This document shows, one piece after another, positions 1 through 8,915 of a DNA stretch of 64,000 nt. The position numbers and the translations under genes were made by a program. Under the pieces are notes generated by a model. That model had not been told where the DNA came from. It did not search any database and worked only from the letters and a program-made list of their open reading frames with translations. How positions within the stretch are numbered: the first letter of the stretch is position 1; every line of letters starts with the position of its first letter. This stretch comes from JACMLD01 sp047602295. GTDB taxonomy: Bacteria; Bacteroidota; Bacteroidia; Chitinophagales; Chitinophagaceae. The stretch is taken from NCBI GenBank assembly GCA_047602295.1, contig JASGHP010000001.1:372001-436000 (forward strand), given 5' to 3'.

Positions 1-1454
1 GATCCGAAGCCACCAACCTCTTGAAAATTCCTGTATTGCCCATCAGTTACCATGATGCACAACCGCTTTTGAAATCGCTTGAAGGGCCCGTTGCGCCGGA
101 AGGTTGGCGTGGTGCATTGCCTTTTACTTATCATATTGGTCCCGGAAAAACCAAAGTGCATTTAAAACTTTCTTTTAGCTGGGATTTGAAGCCTGCATAC
201 GATGTTATTGCAAAAATTAAAGGAAGTGAACTTCCGGATGAATGGGTGATGCGCGGCAACCACCACGATGGCTGGGTAAACGGTGCCGGGGATCCTTTAA
301 GCGGCCAGGCTGCTATGATGGAGGAAGCAAGATCAATTGGTGAACTGGTAAAAAGCGGCTGGAAACCTAAACGTACCCTGGTCTTTGCTGCATGGGATGG
401 TGAAGAGCCCGGTTTGCTGGGCTCTACTGAGTGGGTAGAACAACATGGTCCTGAATTGCAACAAAAGCTGGTTGTATATATTAATTCTGATGGCAATGGC
501 CGCGGCTTTTTTGATGCTGAGGGCTCACACGCACTGGAGCCTTTTATTAATGAAGTAGCTTCCGATGTAACCGATCCACAAACAGGCATTTCTGTATTGG
601 AAAGAAAAAGAGACCACGATATTATTGGTGCAGGCACAAATATTAAAGCAAAAAAAGAATTGCTGGCAAAGAAAACAATGAGCCTGGGTGCTTTGGGTTC
701 AGGTTCAGACTATAGCCCGTTTATACAACACATGGGCATTACATCCTTTAATATGGGTTTTGGCGGGGAAGACCCGGGCGGTGAATACCATTCTATTTAC
801 GATTCTTATTATGACTATGCAAATTTTAAAGATCCCACATTTGAATATGGTGTAGCATTGGCAAAAGTAGCAGGCCGCACTACTTTGCGTATGGCAGATG
901 CAGAACTGTTGCCGTTTGATTTTACATCTTTATATAAAACCATCAATGGCTATGTAACGGAAGTAACCGCATTGGCAGATCAGCTTCGTGAAACTACTGC
1001 GGTGGAAAATCAGTTGATCAAAGAAAAAAGATATGCATACGCGTTAGATCCCAAAGAAAAAATTACGCCGCCTGTTATTAAAGACGAAGTGCCATTCTTA
1101 AATTTTGCCGGCCTGCAAAATGCCATGAGCGAATTTGAAAAAGCCAGCAAGCATTTAAGTGAAACATTGTCTTCTGGCAAACTCACCGCAGAACAAAAAA
1201 ATGCTATCAATAAAAAACTATATCGTGCAGAACAACAATTACTGACAGAAAAAGGATTGCCCCGCCGCGGATGGTATAAGCATAGCATTTACGCACCGGG
1301 TTTTTATACCGGTTATGGAGTAAAAACATTGCCCGGCATACGCGAAGCATTGGAACAGCGCAATTGGAAAGAAGCCCAGGAAAATGCAGATACAGATGCA
1401 ACAGTAATTAAAAACTTTGCTGCGTACCTGGATGGCATTGCATCCGGCAATTAA
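1..1454 (+). CDS. M28 family metallopeptidase, glutamate carboxypeptidase II-like (5' partial)
   Basis: The reading frame is open from base 3, so the start lies upstream; 483 residues are visible. It is the C-terminal two thirds of a PSMA/glutamate carboxypeptidase II-type exopeptidase. Visible parts are the zinc motif with HHDGWVNG (PSMA has HRDSWVFG), the catalytic stretch AAWDGEEPGLLGSTEW that matches the PSMA Glu-Glu motif, GSGSDYSPF, and YHSIYDSY holding a zinc His. A C-terminal TFR-type dimerisation domain ends with YAPGFYTGYG and PGIREAL. The family uses two zinc ions to trim C-terminal residues from peptides and is usually exported in Bacteroidetes; the signal peptide and PA domain would lie outside the window. 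A clear terminator follows, so it is probably the last gene of its transcript. Confidence 0.9.
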   Translation, partial: SEATNLLKIPVLPISYHDAQPLLKSLEGPVAPEGWRGALPFTYHIGPGKTKVHLKLSFSWDLKPAYDVIAKIKGSELPDEWVMRGNHHDGWVNGAGDPLSGQAAMMEEARSIGELVKSGWKPKRTLVFAAWDGEEPGLLGSTEWVEQHGPELQQKLVVYINSDGNGRGFFDAEGSHALEPFINEVASDVTDPQTGISVLERKRDHDIIGAGTNIKAKKELLAKKTMSLGALGSGSDYSPFIQHMGITSFNMGFGGEDPGGEYHSIYDSYYDYANFKDPTFEYGVALAKVAGRTTLRMADAELLPFDFTSLYKTINGYVTEVTALADQLRETTAVENQLIKEKRYAYALDPKEKITPPVIKDEVPFLNFAGLQNAMSEFEKASKHLSETLSSGKLTAEQKNAINKKLYRAEQQLLTEKGLPRRGWYKHSIYAPGFYTGYGVKTLPGIREALEQRNWKEAQENADTDATVIKNFAAYLDGIASGN

Positions 1455-1479
1455 TAGTTTTATATCAACAAAAATTTTT

Positions 1480-1510
1480 AAAGCTGTTGCCAATTGGTAG
1501 CAGCTTTTTT
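1480..1510 (+). terminator. Intrinsic terminator after the M28 peptidase gene
   Basis: The arms at 1480-1491 and 1496-1507 form a 12-bp stem (AAAGCTG paired with CAGCTTT, then two G-U pairs) around an AATT loop. T residues run on to 1510. Confidence 0.8.
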
Positions 1511-1570
1511 ATTCAGCCATGGATTTTTAACGCTCGAAAACGGAGAAACATCCTTCAAACAAAAAGCTTC

Positions 1571-1601
1571 TTTGCCTGTAATTATCTAAATCGCATTTTT
1601 G
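1571..1601 (+). promoter_or_regulatory. Putative Bacteroidetes promoter of the OYE gene
   Basis: TTTG (1571-1574) is followed after 19 bases by CATTTTTG (1594-1601), which has one mismatch to the Bacteroidetes -7 box TAnnTTTG. It sits 17 bases before the chosen ATG, and this supports starting the gene at 1619 rather than at codons further upstream. Confidence 0.35.
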
Positions 1602-1618
1602 CAGCACAAAATTTATAC

Positions 1619-2683
1619 ATGTCAAAACTATTTTCCTCTCTCACTATAAAATCTGTTACGTTTAAAAACCGCATTGCTGTTTCACCCATGTGCGAATATT
1701 CTGCAGTAGACGGGTTTGCCAACGAATGGCACCTTGTTCACTTAGGCAGCCGTGCTATAGGTGGTGCGGGATTAATTATTACAGAAGCCACAGCAGTATC
1801 ACCAGAAGGACGCATATCACCAGCAGACCTGGGCATTTGGAAAAACGCTCACCTGGAAAAACTAAAACAGCTTGTTTCATTTATTCATCAACACGGTGCA
1901 GTGGCTGGTATTCAGTTAGCACATGCGGGTAGAAAAGCCAGTTGTGCGCTGCCATGGAAAGGTGGTAAACAATTAAGCAAAGATGCAGGAGGCTGGCAAA
2001 CGGTAGCGCCATCAGCAATTGGTTTTTATGATACAGATGCTTTGCCTGAATCGCTTTCGGAAGAAGGCATCAATAAAGTAAAACAAGATTTTGTTGCCGC
2101 CACTAAACGTGCATTGGATGCTGGGTTTAAAGTGGTGGAAATACACGGGGCACACGGCTATCTTATACACGAGTTTTTATCTCCACTTACCAATACCCGA
2201 ACAGACAATTATGGCGGTTCTTTTGAAAACAGGATTCGCTTATTGTTGGAAATAACAGAAGCTGTTCAAACTGTGTGGCCAAAAGAAAACCCACTGTTTG
2301 TGCGCATTTCTGCCACAGATTGGGCGCCTAATGGCTGGAATGAAGAAGAATCAGTAAAGCTGGCTGCCATCTTAAAAGAAAAAGGAGTAGACCTGGTTGA
2401 TACTTCATCCGGTGGATTGGTAAGCACACAAAAAATAAATATTGGACCGGGCTACCAGGTTCCTTTTGCTGAAAAAATAAAAAAAGAAGCAGGCATATTA
2501 ACGGGTGCTGTTGGTTTAATAACTACGGCCAAACAAGCAGAAGAAATACTAGCTAATGAACAGGCAGATATTATTTTGCTGGCCCGTGAATTATTGCGTG
2601 ATCCATATTTCCCTTTACATGCTGCTAAAGAATTGGGTGCAGATATAGATTGGCCGGTTCAATATCAGCGGGCAAAACTATAA
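1619..2683 (+). CDS. NADH:flavin oxidoreductase, YqjM-type old yellow enzyme
   Basis: 354-residue FMN-dependent ene-reductase of the thermophilic-like (YqjM) subclass, which reduces activated C=C bonds with NAD(P)H in the cytoplasm. Diagnostic motifs are SPMCEY (the redox-tuning Cys of YqjM), QLAHAGRKA, EIHGAHGYLIHEFLSP (His/His substrate ligands and Tyr), RTDNYGGS, and FVRISATDW. The C-terminal barrel phosphate site GAVGLI and LLARELLRDPYFP are also present. The ATG at 1619 gives the usual family N terminus (MSKLFSSLTI); the frame is open further upstream but that stretch overlaps the terminator of the previous gene. It stands alone: the next gene begins 88 bp later with its own signal peptide. 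The natural substrate cannot be read from sequence. Confidence 0.93.
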   Translation: MSKLFSSLTIKSVTFKNRIAVSPMCEYSAVDGFANEWHLVHLGSRAIGGAGLIITEATAVSPEGRISPADLGIWKNAHLEKLKQLVSFIHQHGAVAGIQLAHAGRKASCALPWKGGKQLSKDAGGWQTVAPSAIGFYDTDALPESLSEEGINKVKQDFVAATKRALDAGFKVVEIHGAHGYLIHEFLSPLTNTRTDNYGGSFENRIRLLLEITEAVQTVWPKENPLFVRISATDWAPNGWNEEESVKLAAILKEKGVDLVDTSSGGLVSTQKINIGPGYQVPFAEKIKKEAGILTGAVGLITTAKQAEEILANEQADIILLARELLRDPYFPLHAAKELGADIDWPVQYQRAKL

Positions 2684-2771
2684 TTATTGTCCATGGTTTT
2701 GGATGCATTAGTCTGCTTAAAAGCAAAATAATTTTCTTAAATTAGGATTGCTATTAAGATGCCACGCCTAC

Positions 2772-3842
2772 ATGAAGCTAGCTGCAATCATACTGTTTTT
2801 TCTATTTGCCCAAACGATTTCGGCACAGCAAAAGCAAACCAGTTTTGCAGAGATAGACGAATGGGTAAAAACAATAGAACCGGCACCTGCGGCACAACTG
2901 GCACGCACACTCACCCAAAATTTTACAACAGATCAGCAAAAGCTCCGGTCGATCTTTAGTTGGATAACAGAACATATAGCGTACAGGGTAAGAAAGAAAT
3001 ACAACGCAATTACGGTAAATAACAATGGGGCACGATCAACATACATCGACTCTTCTCTGTTGTTTTCTGCCAATGAAATGGTTGCAGACCTGGTATTGCA
3101 ATCGAGGTCTGCTGTTTGCGATGGTTATAGCAGGCTTTTTAAAACATTGTGCGACTATGCTGGTTTGCGCAGCGTCATTATCAGCGGTTTTGCAAAAGGC
3201 GACTGGAGCAGGCCAATAAAGTTTCGTTGCAATCATACCTGGAATGCAGTTTACCTGGACAGCAGCTGGCAGTTGCTGGATGTTACCTGGGCAAGCGGGT
3301 ATACTTCTTATAGCGGCGATGAGTTTTATAAAAGATTTGATGCTTCGTATTACCTGTCGCCACCAGATGTGTTTGCAAGGGATCATTTTCCGGATGATTT
3401 AAGGTGGTCTTTAATGGAAAGCCCCCAATGCCCAAGAGACATTAACAATGCACCTTATAAAACCCGGGCATTTACCAAATACAATATCAATAGTTTTATC
3501 CCCGACCAGGGAGTTATTGAGGCTACCATAGGAGATACAATACAAATTGTTTTGCAGACAAATGATGCAAAGGCAGACAGTAGGGTAGCTCCAGATACAT
3601 TGGTAGCTTTCGATAGCAGCTTGCAAAAAATAAGTGCAAGCATTGCATTGATTGAACCAAGCGCGGCTAACAAAAACAAGGAAATGCTGCAATATACCTT
3701 TTGCGTAGAGGACAGTCATGTAGAGTGGGTTCATATTGTTTACAACCATGACACTGTGCTTCGCTATCGTCTTAAAATTAAAAAGGAAAAAATCAACCCC
3801 GTTATTGCAGGAAACTATCCTTCACGCAACTTTCTTCCCTAG
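2772..3842 (+). CDS. Secreted transglutaminase-like (cysteine protease fold) protein
   Basis: 356 residues with an N-terminal signal peptide (hydrophobic core IILFFLFAQTISA, cleavage before QQK). The transglutaminase-core triad is visible: Cys in SAVCDGYSRLFKTLC, His in CNHTWNAVYL, and Asp in LLDVTWASG. Upstream is the helical region (SIFSWITEHIAY) typical of this superfamily; a roughly 120-residue C-terminal beta-rich part is not assigned. Prokaryotic members are mostly peptidases or amidases rather than cross-linkers, so the reaction is unknown. The ATG at 2772 was chosen because it begins the signal peptide; an in-frame TTG lies eight codons upstream. The META-domain gene follows after 58 bp and could share the transcript. 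Confidence 0.85.
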   Translation: MKLAAIILFFLFAQTISAQQKQTSFAEIDEWVKTIEPAPAAQLARTLTQNFTTDQQKLRSIFSWITEHIAYRVRKKYNAITVNNNGARSTYIDSSLLFSANEMVADLVLQSRSAVCDGYSRLFKTLCDYAGLRSVIISGFAKGDWSRPIKFRCNHTWNAVYLDSSWQLLDVTWASGYTSYSGDEFYKRFDASYYLSPPDVFARDHFPDDLRWSLMESPQCPRDINNAPYKTRAFTKYNINSFIPDQGVIEATIGDTIQIVLQTNDAKADSRVAPDTLVAFDSSLQKISASIALIEPSAANKNKEMLQYTFCVEDSHVEWVHIVYNHDTVLRYRLKIKKEKINPVIAGNYPSRNFLP

Positions 3843-3900
3843 AGCAGTCACATTTGTTGGCATAGTTTTTTTTACCATTAATAGCCTAAATAGCAAGTGT

Positions 3901-4380
3901 ATGAAAACCTTTTTTCTATTGGCAGTTATTCACGTGCTATGTGCAGGAAACACTGCCGTAAATAAAAATGCAAAAAAAGCAGTTGAATCTTTTACTCAGT
4001 TTGTTGTTCATTCCGGGAAAGATACTACCACACTTAATGGTAAATGGTTTCTACAACCAATGCTTTCTTCCGATACAGCAACCGGCAAAATTCCGACTTT
4101 GCAAATCAATCTTGCCGGTTCAACTTTTTCAGGCAATACCGGGTGTAATACCATGCGCGGCAGTTTTCAGAAAACAGACAGCAGCCTTGTATTCAACAAA
4201 CAGATAATTACTACCAGGATGCTTTGTGCGGGTTACGATGAAGCAGCATTTTTACGAAGCCTTTTACGTGTAAACAGGTATAGACTGGAAAAAGATATTT
4301 TGGTATTAATGTTTGATGCTACCGAATTATCAAGATGGGCAAGAAAGCCAGGCGGATTGCCAAAAGCAAACAAAGCGTGA
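3901..4380 (+). CDS. META domain protein (HslJ-like), exported
   Basis: 159 residues. A short hydrophobic leader (FFLLAVIHVLCAG) precedes one META domain at about residues 40-150. Its marks are LNGKWFLQ, the central TFSGNTGCNTMRGSF (the family's GCN-x-x-x-G signature), and the RMLCAG and FLRSLL segments. META/HslJ proteins are small periplasmic or lipoprotein folds linked to stress and novobiocin tolerance in E. coli, with no known enzymatic activity. The start at 3901 was chosen for the leader; the frame extends upstream into the previous gene, which is unlikely to be coding. The leader ends near a Cys (VLCAG), so a lipoprotein is possible but the lipobox is weak. Confidence 0.85.
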   Translation: MKTFFLLAVIHVLCAGNTAVNKNAKKAVESFTQFVVHSGKDTTTLNGKWFLQPMLSSDTATGKIPTLQINLAGSTFSGNTGCNTMRGSFQKTDSSLVFNKQIITTRMLCAGYDEAAFLRSLLRVNRYRLEKDILVLMFDATELSRWARKPGGLPKANKA

Positions 4381-4478
4381 CGATTTTTAAATTAGCCGGC
4401 ATTTAAAACTTAGTTTTTCAACAACTTTATTAGCCCAAATTTGTTTACATTTAATGATAATTTCATAAAAACATATCC

Positions 4479-4637
4479 ATGTCATTAATACCCAATAAAA
4501 AGAATAAGAAAGATGCCCGCCCCGGTGGTGGCAACCAGGCTGCAAAACCAGGTTCACAAAACGCAAAAGGAAAAGCAAATACCAAAGCGCCTTCCCGCAG
4601 CACCAAATTAACTGGTGGCTCGCAACGCGGTTCTTAA
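4479..4637 (+). CDS. Small basic, low-complexity protein (52 aa)
   Basis: A 52-codon frame runs from ATG at 4479 to TAA at 4637, with its own terminator 29 bases downstream and a CAAATTTG box (one mismatch to TAnnTTTG) at 4436-4443. The product is rich in Lys, Gly, Asn, Gln and Ser (MSLIPNKKNKKDARPGGG at the N terminus), strongly basic, with no signal peptide or membrane segment and probably disordered. I do not recognise a family. Independent transcription signals on both sides are the main reason to call it a gene. A nucleic-acid-binding or ribosome-associated role would be a guess from composition only. Confidence 0.65.
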   Translation: MSLIPNKKNKKDARPGGGNQAAKPGSQNAKGKANTKAPSRSTKLTGGSQRGS

Positions 4638-4665
4638 GATTTATCAAATCGTAAAATTATTTTAT

Positions 4666-4697
4666 AAAGACAGGCACTTTTGCCTGTCTTTGTTTTT
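4666..4697 (+). terminator. Strong intrinsic terminator after the small basic gene
   Basis: Perfect 11-bp stem, AAAGACAGGCA (4666-4676) with TGCCTGTCTTT (4681-4691), CTTT loop, then a T-rich tail to 4697. Confidence 0.9.
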
Positions 4698-4760
4698 CAG
4701 GCTGTTAAAATATTTTTTAACAGCCAGTTTCAGGCAGTAGCTTAATTGTAAATTGCAGGC

Positions 4761-7118
4761 ATGATTGATTATTTATCTGGTTTGAATGGTCCCCAAAGAG
4801 AAGCAGTGTTGCATAAAGACGGACCAATAATGATTATTGCCGGCGCTGGCAGTGGCAAAACAAAAGTGCTTACTACACGCATTGCCCATTTAATGGCAGA
4901 GCATAAGGTTGATTCTTTCAATATACTGGCGTTAACGTTTACCAATAAGGCTGCCAAAGAAATGAAGGAAAGGGTAGAACACATTCTTGGCAATACCGAA
5001 GCCCGCAATTTATACATCGGCACTTTTCACAGTGTTTTTGCCCGCATACTGCGTTCTGAAGCGCATAGGATGGGCTATCCCAACAGCTTTACCATTTATG
5101 ATACAGACGATGCAAAAAGTGTTGTCAAAACTGTCATCAATGAATTGAACCTTGATGATAAACATTACAAACCAGCTACTGTATACAACCGCATATCAAG
5201 CGCAAAAAATGCTTTGGTAGGACCGGCAGAATACGCCAACGATTATTACATTCAGCAGGAAGATATGCGTGCCAACCGCCCCGCCGTTGCGCAGATATAC
5301 CAGGCGTACGCCGCCCGTTGTTATAAAAACGGCGCTATGGATTTTGATGATCTGCTGATTAAAATGTATGAGCTTTTAAAAAACTTTCCGGAAGCACTGA
5401 TAAAATACCAGCGCAAGTTTAAATATATTTTGATTGATGAGTACCAGGATACCAACCCTGCACAATATGAAATCATAAAACTCCTGGGCGCACAGCACGA
5501 AAACGTTTGTGTAGTAGGCGATGATGCGCAAAGTATTTATAGCTTTCGTGGTGCTACCATCCAGAATATTTTGCAGTTTCAAAAAGATTACGATGATGTA
5601 ACGGTGGTGAAGCTGGAACAGAACTACCGCAGCACGCAAAATATCATTAATGTAGCCAATGAAATAATAGCCAACAATAAAGGGCAGATAGAAAAACGTT
5701 TGTTTACAGAAAATGCGGAAGGGGAGAAAATAAAGATTGTGCGTACCATGTCTGACAATGAAGAGGGCAAATTTGTTGCAGATACGATACAGGAACAAAA
5801 ACTGCGCAATCATTTTAATAACCGCGACTTTGCCATTCTTTACAGAACCAATGCGCAAAGCCGTGCATTTGAAGAAAGCCTGCGCCGCATGGGTATTGCT
5901 TATACTATTTATGGCGGTATTAGCTTTTACCAGCGCAAAGAAATTAAAGACTATGTGGCCTACCTGCGCCTGCTTACAAATACCCGAGATGAAGAAGCGC
6001 TTAAACGCATTATTAATGTACCGGCACGCGGCATTGGCAAAACATCTGTAGACAGGGCTGTGCTGGCTGCCAATGAAAACAATATTTCATTCTGGGATGT
6101 GCTTACCCGTGCAAAAGAATTTGGATTTAAAGCAGGAACGTTAGAAGCAATTGACAATTTTGTGCTGATGATAAAAAGCTTTACCAGCATGCTGCAAACA
6201 AAAAATGCCTGGGAAGTAGCGGTGCATGTGGGCAAGCAAACCAATTTTGTAAAAGAATTGTTCAACGATAAAAGTACAGAAGGCGTACAGCGTTACGAAA
6301 ACATACAAGAGTTGCTCAACTCTATTAAAGAATGGACAGAAAGCCCCGATACTGAAGAAGGAGAAGTGGTTGACAAAGGCCTCGCCAGTTACCTGCAACA
6401 GATCACATTGCTAACAGACGCTGATGAAAAAGATCCCAATGCAGATACGGTAAAATTAATGACGATACACGCTGCAAAAGGGCTGGAGTTTGGTTGTGTG
6501 TTTGCCGCCGGACTGGAAGAAATGCTTTTTCCCAGTGCCATGAGCATAAACACACGCGAAGAGCTGGAAGAAGAACGCCGCCTGTTTTATGTGGTAATAA
6601 CCAGGGCAAAAAGAAAACTCTGGATTACGTATGCCAATACCCGTTATAAGTTTGGTAGCCTGGTACAGAACGAACCCAGCCGTTTCCTGGAAGAAATACC
6701 AGAGCAATATACTGACCGCAGTTTTGCCGGTGGCGGTAGCGTAAAAAATCAGACCTCTTTTGGTTTTGGCAGTACTGCTTATGAACGAATGAATGGCAGT
6801 GGCTATGGTTCGCAGGGCGCATATGAAGCCGAACGCAGGTATGGTGCACCGCCAAACAAAAAGAAAGAAACTACGCCAACATATATAGCGCCAAAACCAC
6901 AGAATAAAACAGTAGAACATAAACCTTCTGCCGATTTTGTAGCCAGCGATACTTCTGCGCTAAAAGAAGGACAAAAAGTAGAACATCAAAAATTTGGTTT
7001 TGGAGAAGTAATAAAAATGGAAGGCGCTGCACACAATCCTATTGCCACAGTAAAATTTGAACTGAATGGCGAAAAGAAGATCATGCTTAATTATGCCAAG
7101 CTGCGGATAATTGAATAA
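4761..7118 (+). CDS. pcrA: UvrD/PcrA-type superfamily 1A DNA helicase
   Basis: 785 residues, full length. ATP-dependent 3'-5' helicase acting in nucleotide excision repair, replication restart and removal of RecA filaments. Motifs in order: Q motif GLNGPQREAV, Walker A AGAGSGKT, Ia LTFTNKAAKEM, Ib GTFHSVFARILR, II DEYQDTN, III GDDAQSIYSFRGA, IV EQNYRST, V TIHAAKGLEFGCVF, VI RRLFYVVITRAK. A Gly/Ser-rich linker (about residues 665-730) leads to the C-terminal Tudor-like PcrA/UvrD domain (VEHQKFGFGEV to LRIIE) that contacts RNA polymerase in homologues. The ATG at 4761 lies just after TAAATTGCA, a degenerate -7 box. No neighbour is functionally linked, but uvrB lies in the same window. Confidence 0.96.
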   Translation: MIDYLSGLNGPQREAVLHKDGPIMIIAGAGSGKTKVLTTRIAHLMAEHKVDSFNILALTFTNKAAKEMKERVEHILGNTEARNLYIGTFHSVFARILRSEAHRMGYPNSFTIYDTDDAKSVVKTVINELNLDDKHYKPATVYNRISSAKNALVGPAEYANDYYIQQEDMRANRPAVAQIYQAYAARCYKNGAMDFDDLLIKMYELLKNFPEALIKYQRKFKYILIDEYQDTNPAQYEIIKLLGAQHENVCVVGDDAQSIYSFRGATIQNILQFQKDYDDVTVVKLEQNYRSTQNIINVANEIIANNKGQIEKRLFTENAEGEKIKIVRTMSDNEEGKFVADTIQEQKLRNHFNNRDFAILYRTNAQSRAFEESLRRMGIAYTIYGGISFYQRKEIKDYVAYLRLLTNTRDEEALKRIINVPARGIGKTSVDRAVLAANENNISFWDVLTRAKEFGFKAGTLEAIDNFVLMIKSFTSMLQTKNAWEVAVHVGKQTNFVKELFNDKSTEGVQRYENIQELLNSIKEWTESPDTEEGEVVDKGLASYLQQITLLTDADEKDPNADTVKLMTIHAAKGLEFGCVFAAGLEEMLFPSAMSINTREELEEERRLFYVVITRAKRKLWITYANTRYKFGSLVQNEPSRFLEEIPEQYTDRSFAGGGSVKNQTSFGFGSTAYERMNGSGYGSQGAYEAERRYGAPPNKKKETTPTYIAPKPQNKTVEHKPSADFVASDTSALKEGQKVEHQKFGFGEVIKMEGAAHNPIATVKFELNGEKKIMLNYAKLRIIE

Positions 7119-7129
7119 AGGTTTATGGC

Positions 7130-7198
7130 AAAAGGTGTAAGGCATAAGGTTTGAGGTTTAGCGTTTCAGCGCCTTATAGCTTTAACCCTACACCTTTT
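7130..7198. repeat. Inverted-repeat element between convergent genes (AAAAGGTGTA family)
   Basis: AAAAGGTGTA (7130-7139) is the exact reverse complement of TACACCTTTT (7189-7198); flanking bases (GGC / ACC, AAGG / CCTTA) extend it imperfectly. It lies between the stop codons of the helicase and kinase genes and may act as a bidirectional 3' end. Confidence 0.55.
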
Positions 7199-7239
7199 AC
7201 CGTTTACCCACTAGCTACTCGCCACTTACCACTCGCCTA

Positions 7240-8328
7240 TTATAAAAGTATTTCCAGGTTACAACCTTTGCCAGGGCGGCTTTTTACAGAAAATGAACCA
7301 TTGTATGCCTCTGTAAGGCGCTGTATGCGTGAGAAACCGTAACCGAATTTTAAACCCGCTGCATCAAAACCAACACCATTGTCTTTTATAGACAATCTTA
7401 TTTTATCATGCACCATATGTAATTGCACATGAGCAGTAGTAGCAGAAGAATGACTGCGTATGTTTTTTACCTGCAATTGTATAATGCGAAAAAGCAATAG
7501 CTTTCTTTCTTTGTCTGCTTTTTTTTCAATAATAGGATCTGCTTTGCAGAAAAATTTTATTTTACTTTTTGTTTGTGCAACCTGCAAAAACTCTTCTACA
7601 GAAGGGATCAAACCAAAAAACGGAAGTCCGGCCGGCGTAAGTTGTTTTGAAACAGATCTTATTTTTTCAATTGACTGCCTCAGTAGTTTTTGTGCATTGT
7701 TAAGCCATTGCACCCTGTCGTAACCATCTGCATCTCTTTTTACCTGTTCTATTTGCAGGTTTATGGTTGCCAGCACCTGGTTAATATTTTCATTCAGTTC
7801 ATCGCTCAGCTCTCTTCGCTCTGCTTCCTCAGCCTTCATCATTGCCTTTGTCATAGCATGCTGCAGTTTCAGCTTCTCGTTCTCCCCTTTTTTCTCCAGC
7901 TCTTTAATTTTTGTGAGATCCTGCATGGTACCTACAATGCGATACGGTTTGCCTCTTTCATCTCTTACCACATACAGTTTTTCCAGCACAAGTTTATATT
8001 GCCCGTTTTTGCAACGAAAAAGATACTCTCCCCACCAGGCACTTTCTTTTCCTTTTAGCAATTTGTCCAATCTTTCAATCACCCTTTTTTTGTCGGATGG
8101 ATGCAGGTTATCACGCCACCAGGTAAAATTATCCTTCATGTCATCCTTATTATACCCAAAAAGAAGCGAAACCCCTTTGTTATAGTAAGTAAGACCGGTT
8201 TCCAGGTTGTAATCCCAGATGCCTTCGTTGTTGGTAAGAGATAAAAGCGCATAGCGCTGAAGGGATTCCTGGTAGGCATCATTAGTAGTTGCTGGCGTTT
8301 TTGACCTTGTGGCCGAGGAAGTCTTCAT
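7240..8328 (-). CDS. PAS-domain sensor histidine kinase-like protein with substituted phospho-acceptor
   Basis: 362 residues, no signal peptide or membrane segment, so a cytoplasmic sensor. Residues about 25-145 form a PAS fold (WDYNLETGLTYYNKG, then a PAC-like end YRIVGTMQDLTKIKELE). A coiled coil follows, then a HisKA_3/NarL-type dimerisation helix (EERRELSDELNENINQVLAT) and an ATPase domain with DNGVGFD and GYGFSRI. Family members have ELHD or ELHE at the H-box; here the codon at 7792-7794 encodes Asn179, and the N-box Glu is Leu (RIIQLQVKN). It may therefore be a pseudokinase or an accessory subunit. No response regulator gene is adjacent. The ATG at 8328 is the only reasonable start. Confidence 0.85.
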   Translation of the reverse strand: MKTSSATRSKTPATTNDAYQESLQRYALLSLTNNEGIWDYNLETGLTYYNKGVSLLFGYNKDDMKDNFTWWRDNLHPSDKKRVIERLDKLLKGKESAWWGEYLFRCKNGQYKLVLEKLYVVRDERGKPYRIVGTMQDLTKIKELEKKGENEKLKLQHAMTKAMMKAEEAERRELSDELNENINQVLATINLQIEQVKRDADGYDRVQWLNNAQKLLRQSIEKIRSVSKQLTPAGLPFFGLIPSVEEFLQVAQTKSKIKFFCKADPIIEKKADKERKLLLFRIIQLQVKNIRSHSSATTAHVQLHMVHDKIRLSIKDNGVGFDAAGLKFGYGFSRIQRLTEAYNGSFSVKSRPGKGCNLEILL

Positions 8329-8915
8329 ACCTGGTTGTCGTCAGAGGAATAAAGGTTAAAGCTAAGTCACCTAATAATAAAGCGAAAATCTATTTATTCA
8401 GGTTTTATATGTTAGTAAAATAAAATCAGGCAATTGAACTTTTAGTGGGGGTTGTGTTGAAGGGAGATAACCTATCTTCTGCAGCGCAACAACTTTACTA
8501 CCAGATAATCCAGCAATGTTTAGAAATACCACCTGCTTCAAAGCTAAATGCGTTTTAAGGCAACTGGGTAAAATGAAAACCCTTGTGTAAAAAGACTGTA
8601 ATAAATCAAACAAAGACCCGCGTAATTGAATAAAAGATTGCGATTGTTTTAGCGGTATTCCTGTTTATGTAAACTGTATGTGCTGTTGATTTATTAAAAT
8701 GTTTCCGCAATTGCCCCAAGCGGCTGTATTCTGCTGTAAATTGCGAAGTAATTTACAAGTGTTGAAAATTTAATCCGGCACTCCCGGAAAAGCAATTGAA
8801 AATAATTGTAATTTAAATAAATAACCATCCAAGCATCTTATGCTACCCAAAATGCTGCTTCCAGCATTCTCCCAACACAAATCTTAGTAGCTTTTAATCA
8901 TTCTAAACAACCATT
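8329..8915. other. 587-bp divergent intergenic region
   Basis: Separates the kinase (minus) from the subtilase (plus) and must hold both promoters, but no exact TAnnTTTG box at a proper distance was found. A 71-codon minus-strand frame at 8398-8613 looks like chance: no recognisable domain and no start signals. No hairpin with a T-run was seen. Confidence 0.5.

Noticed and set aside
131..637. 168-codon minus-strand frame.
   Set aside because: Antisense to the M28 peptidase, whose motifs are unambiguous.
8398..8613. 71-codon minus-strand frame in the region before the subtilase gene.
   Set aside because: No domain, no promoter box, no conserved composition; chance frame in AT-rich DNA.
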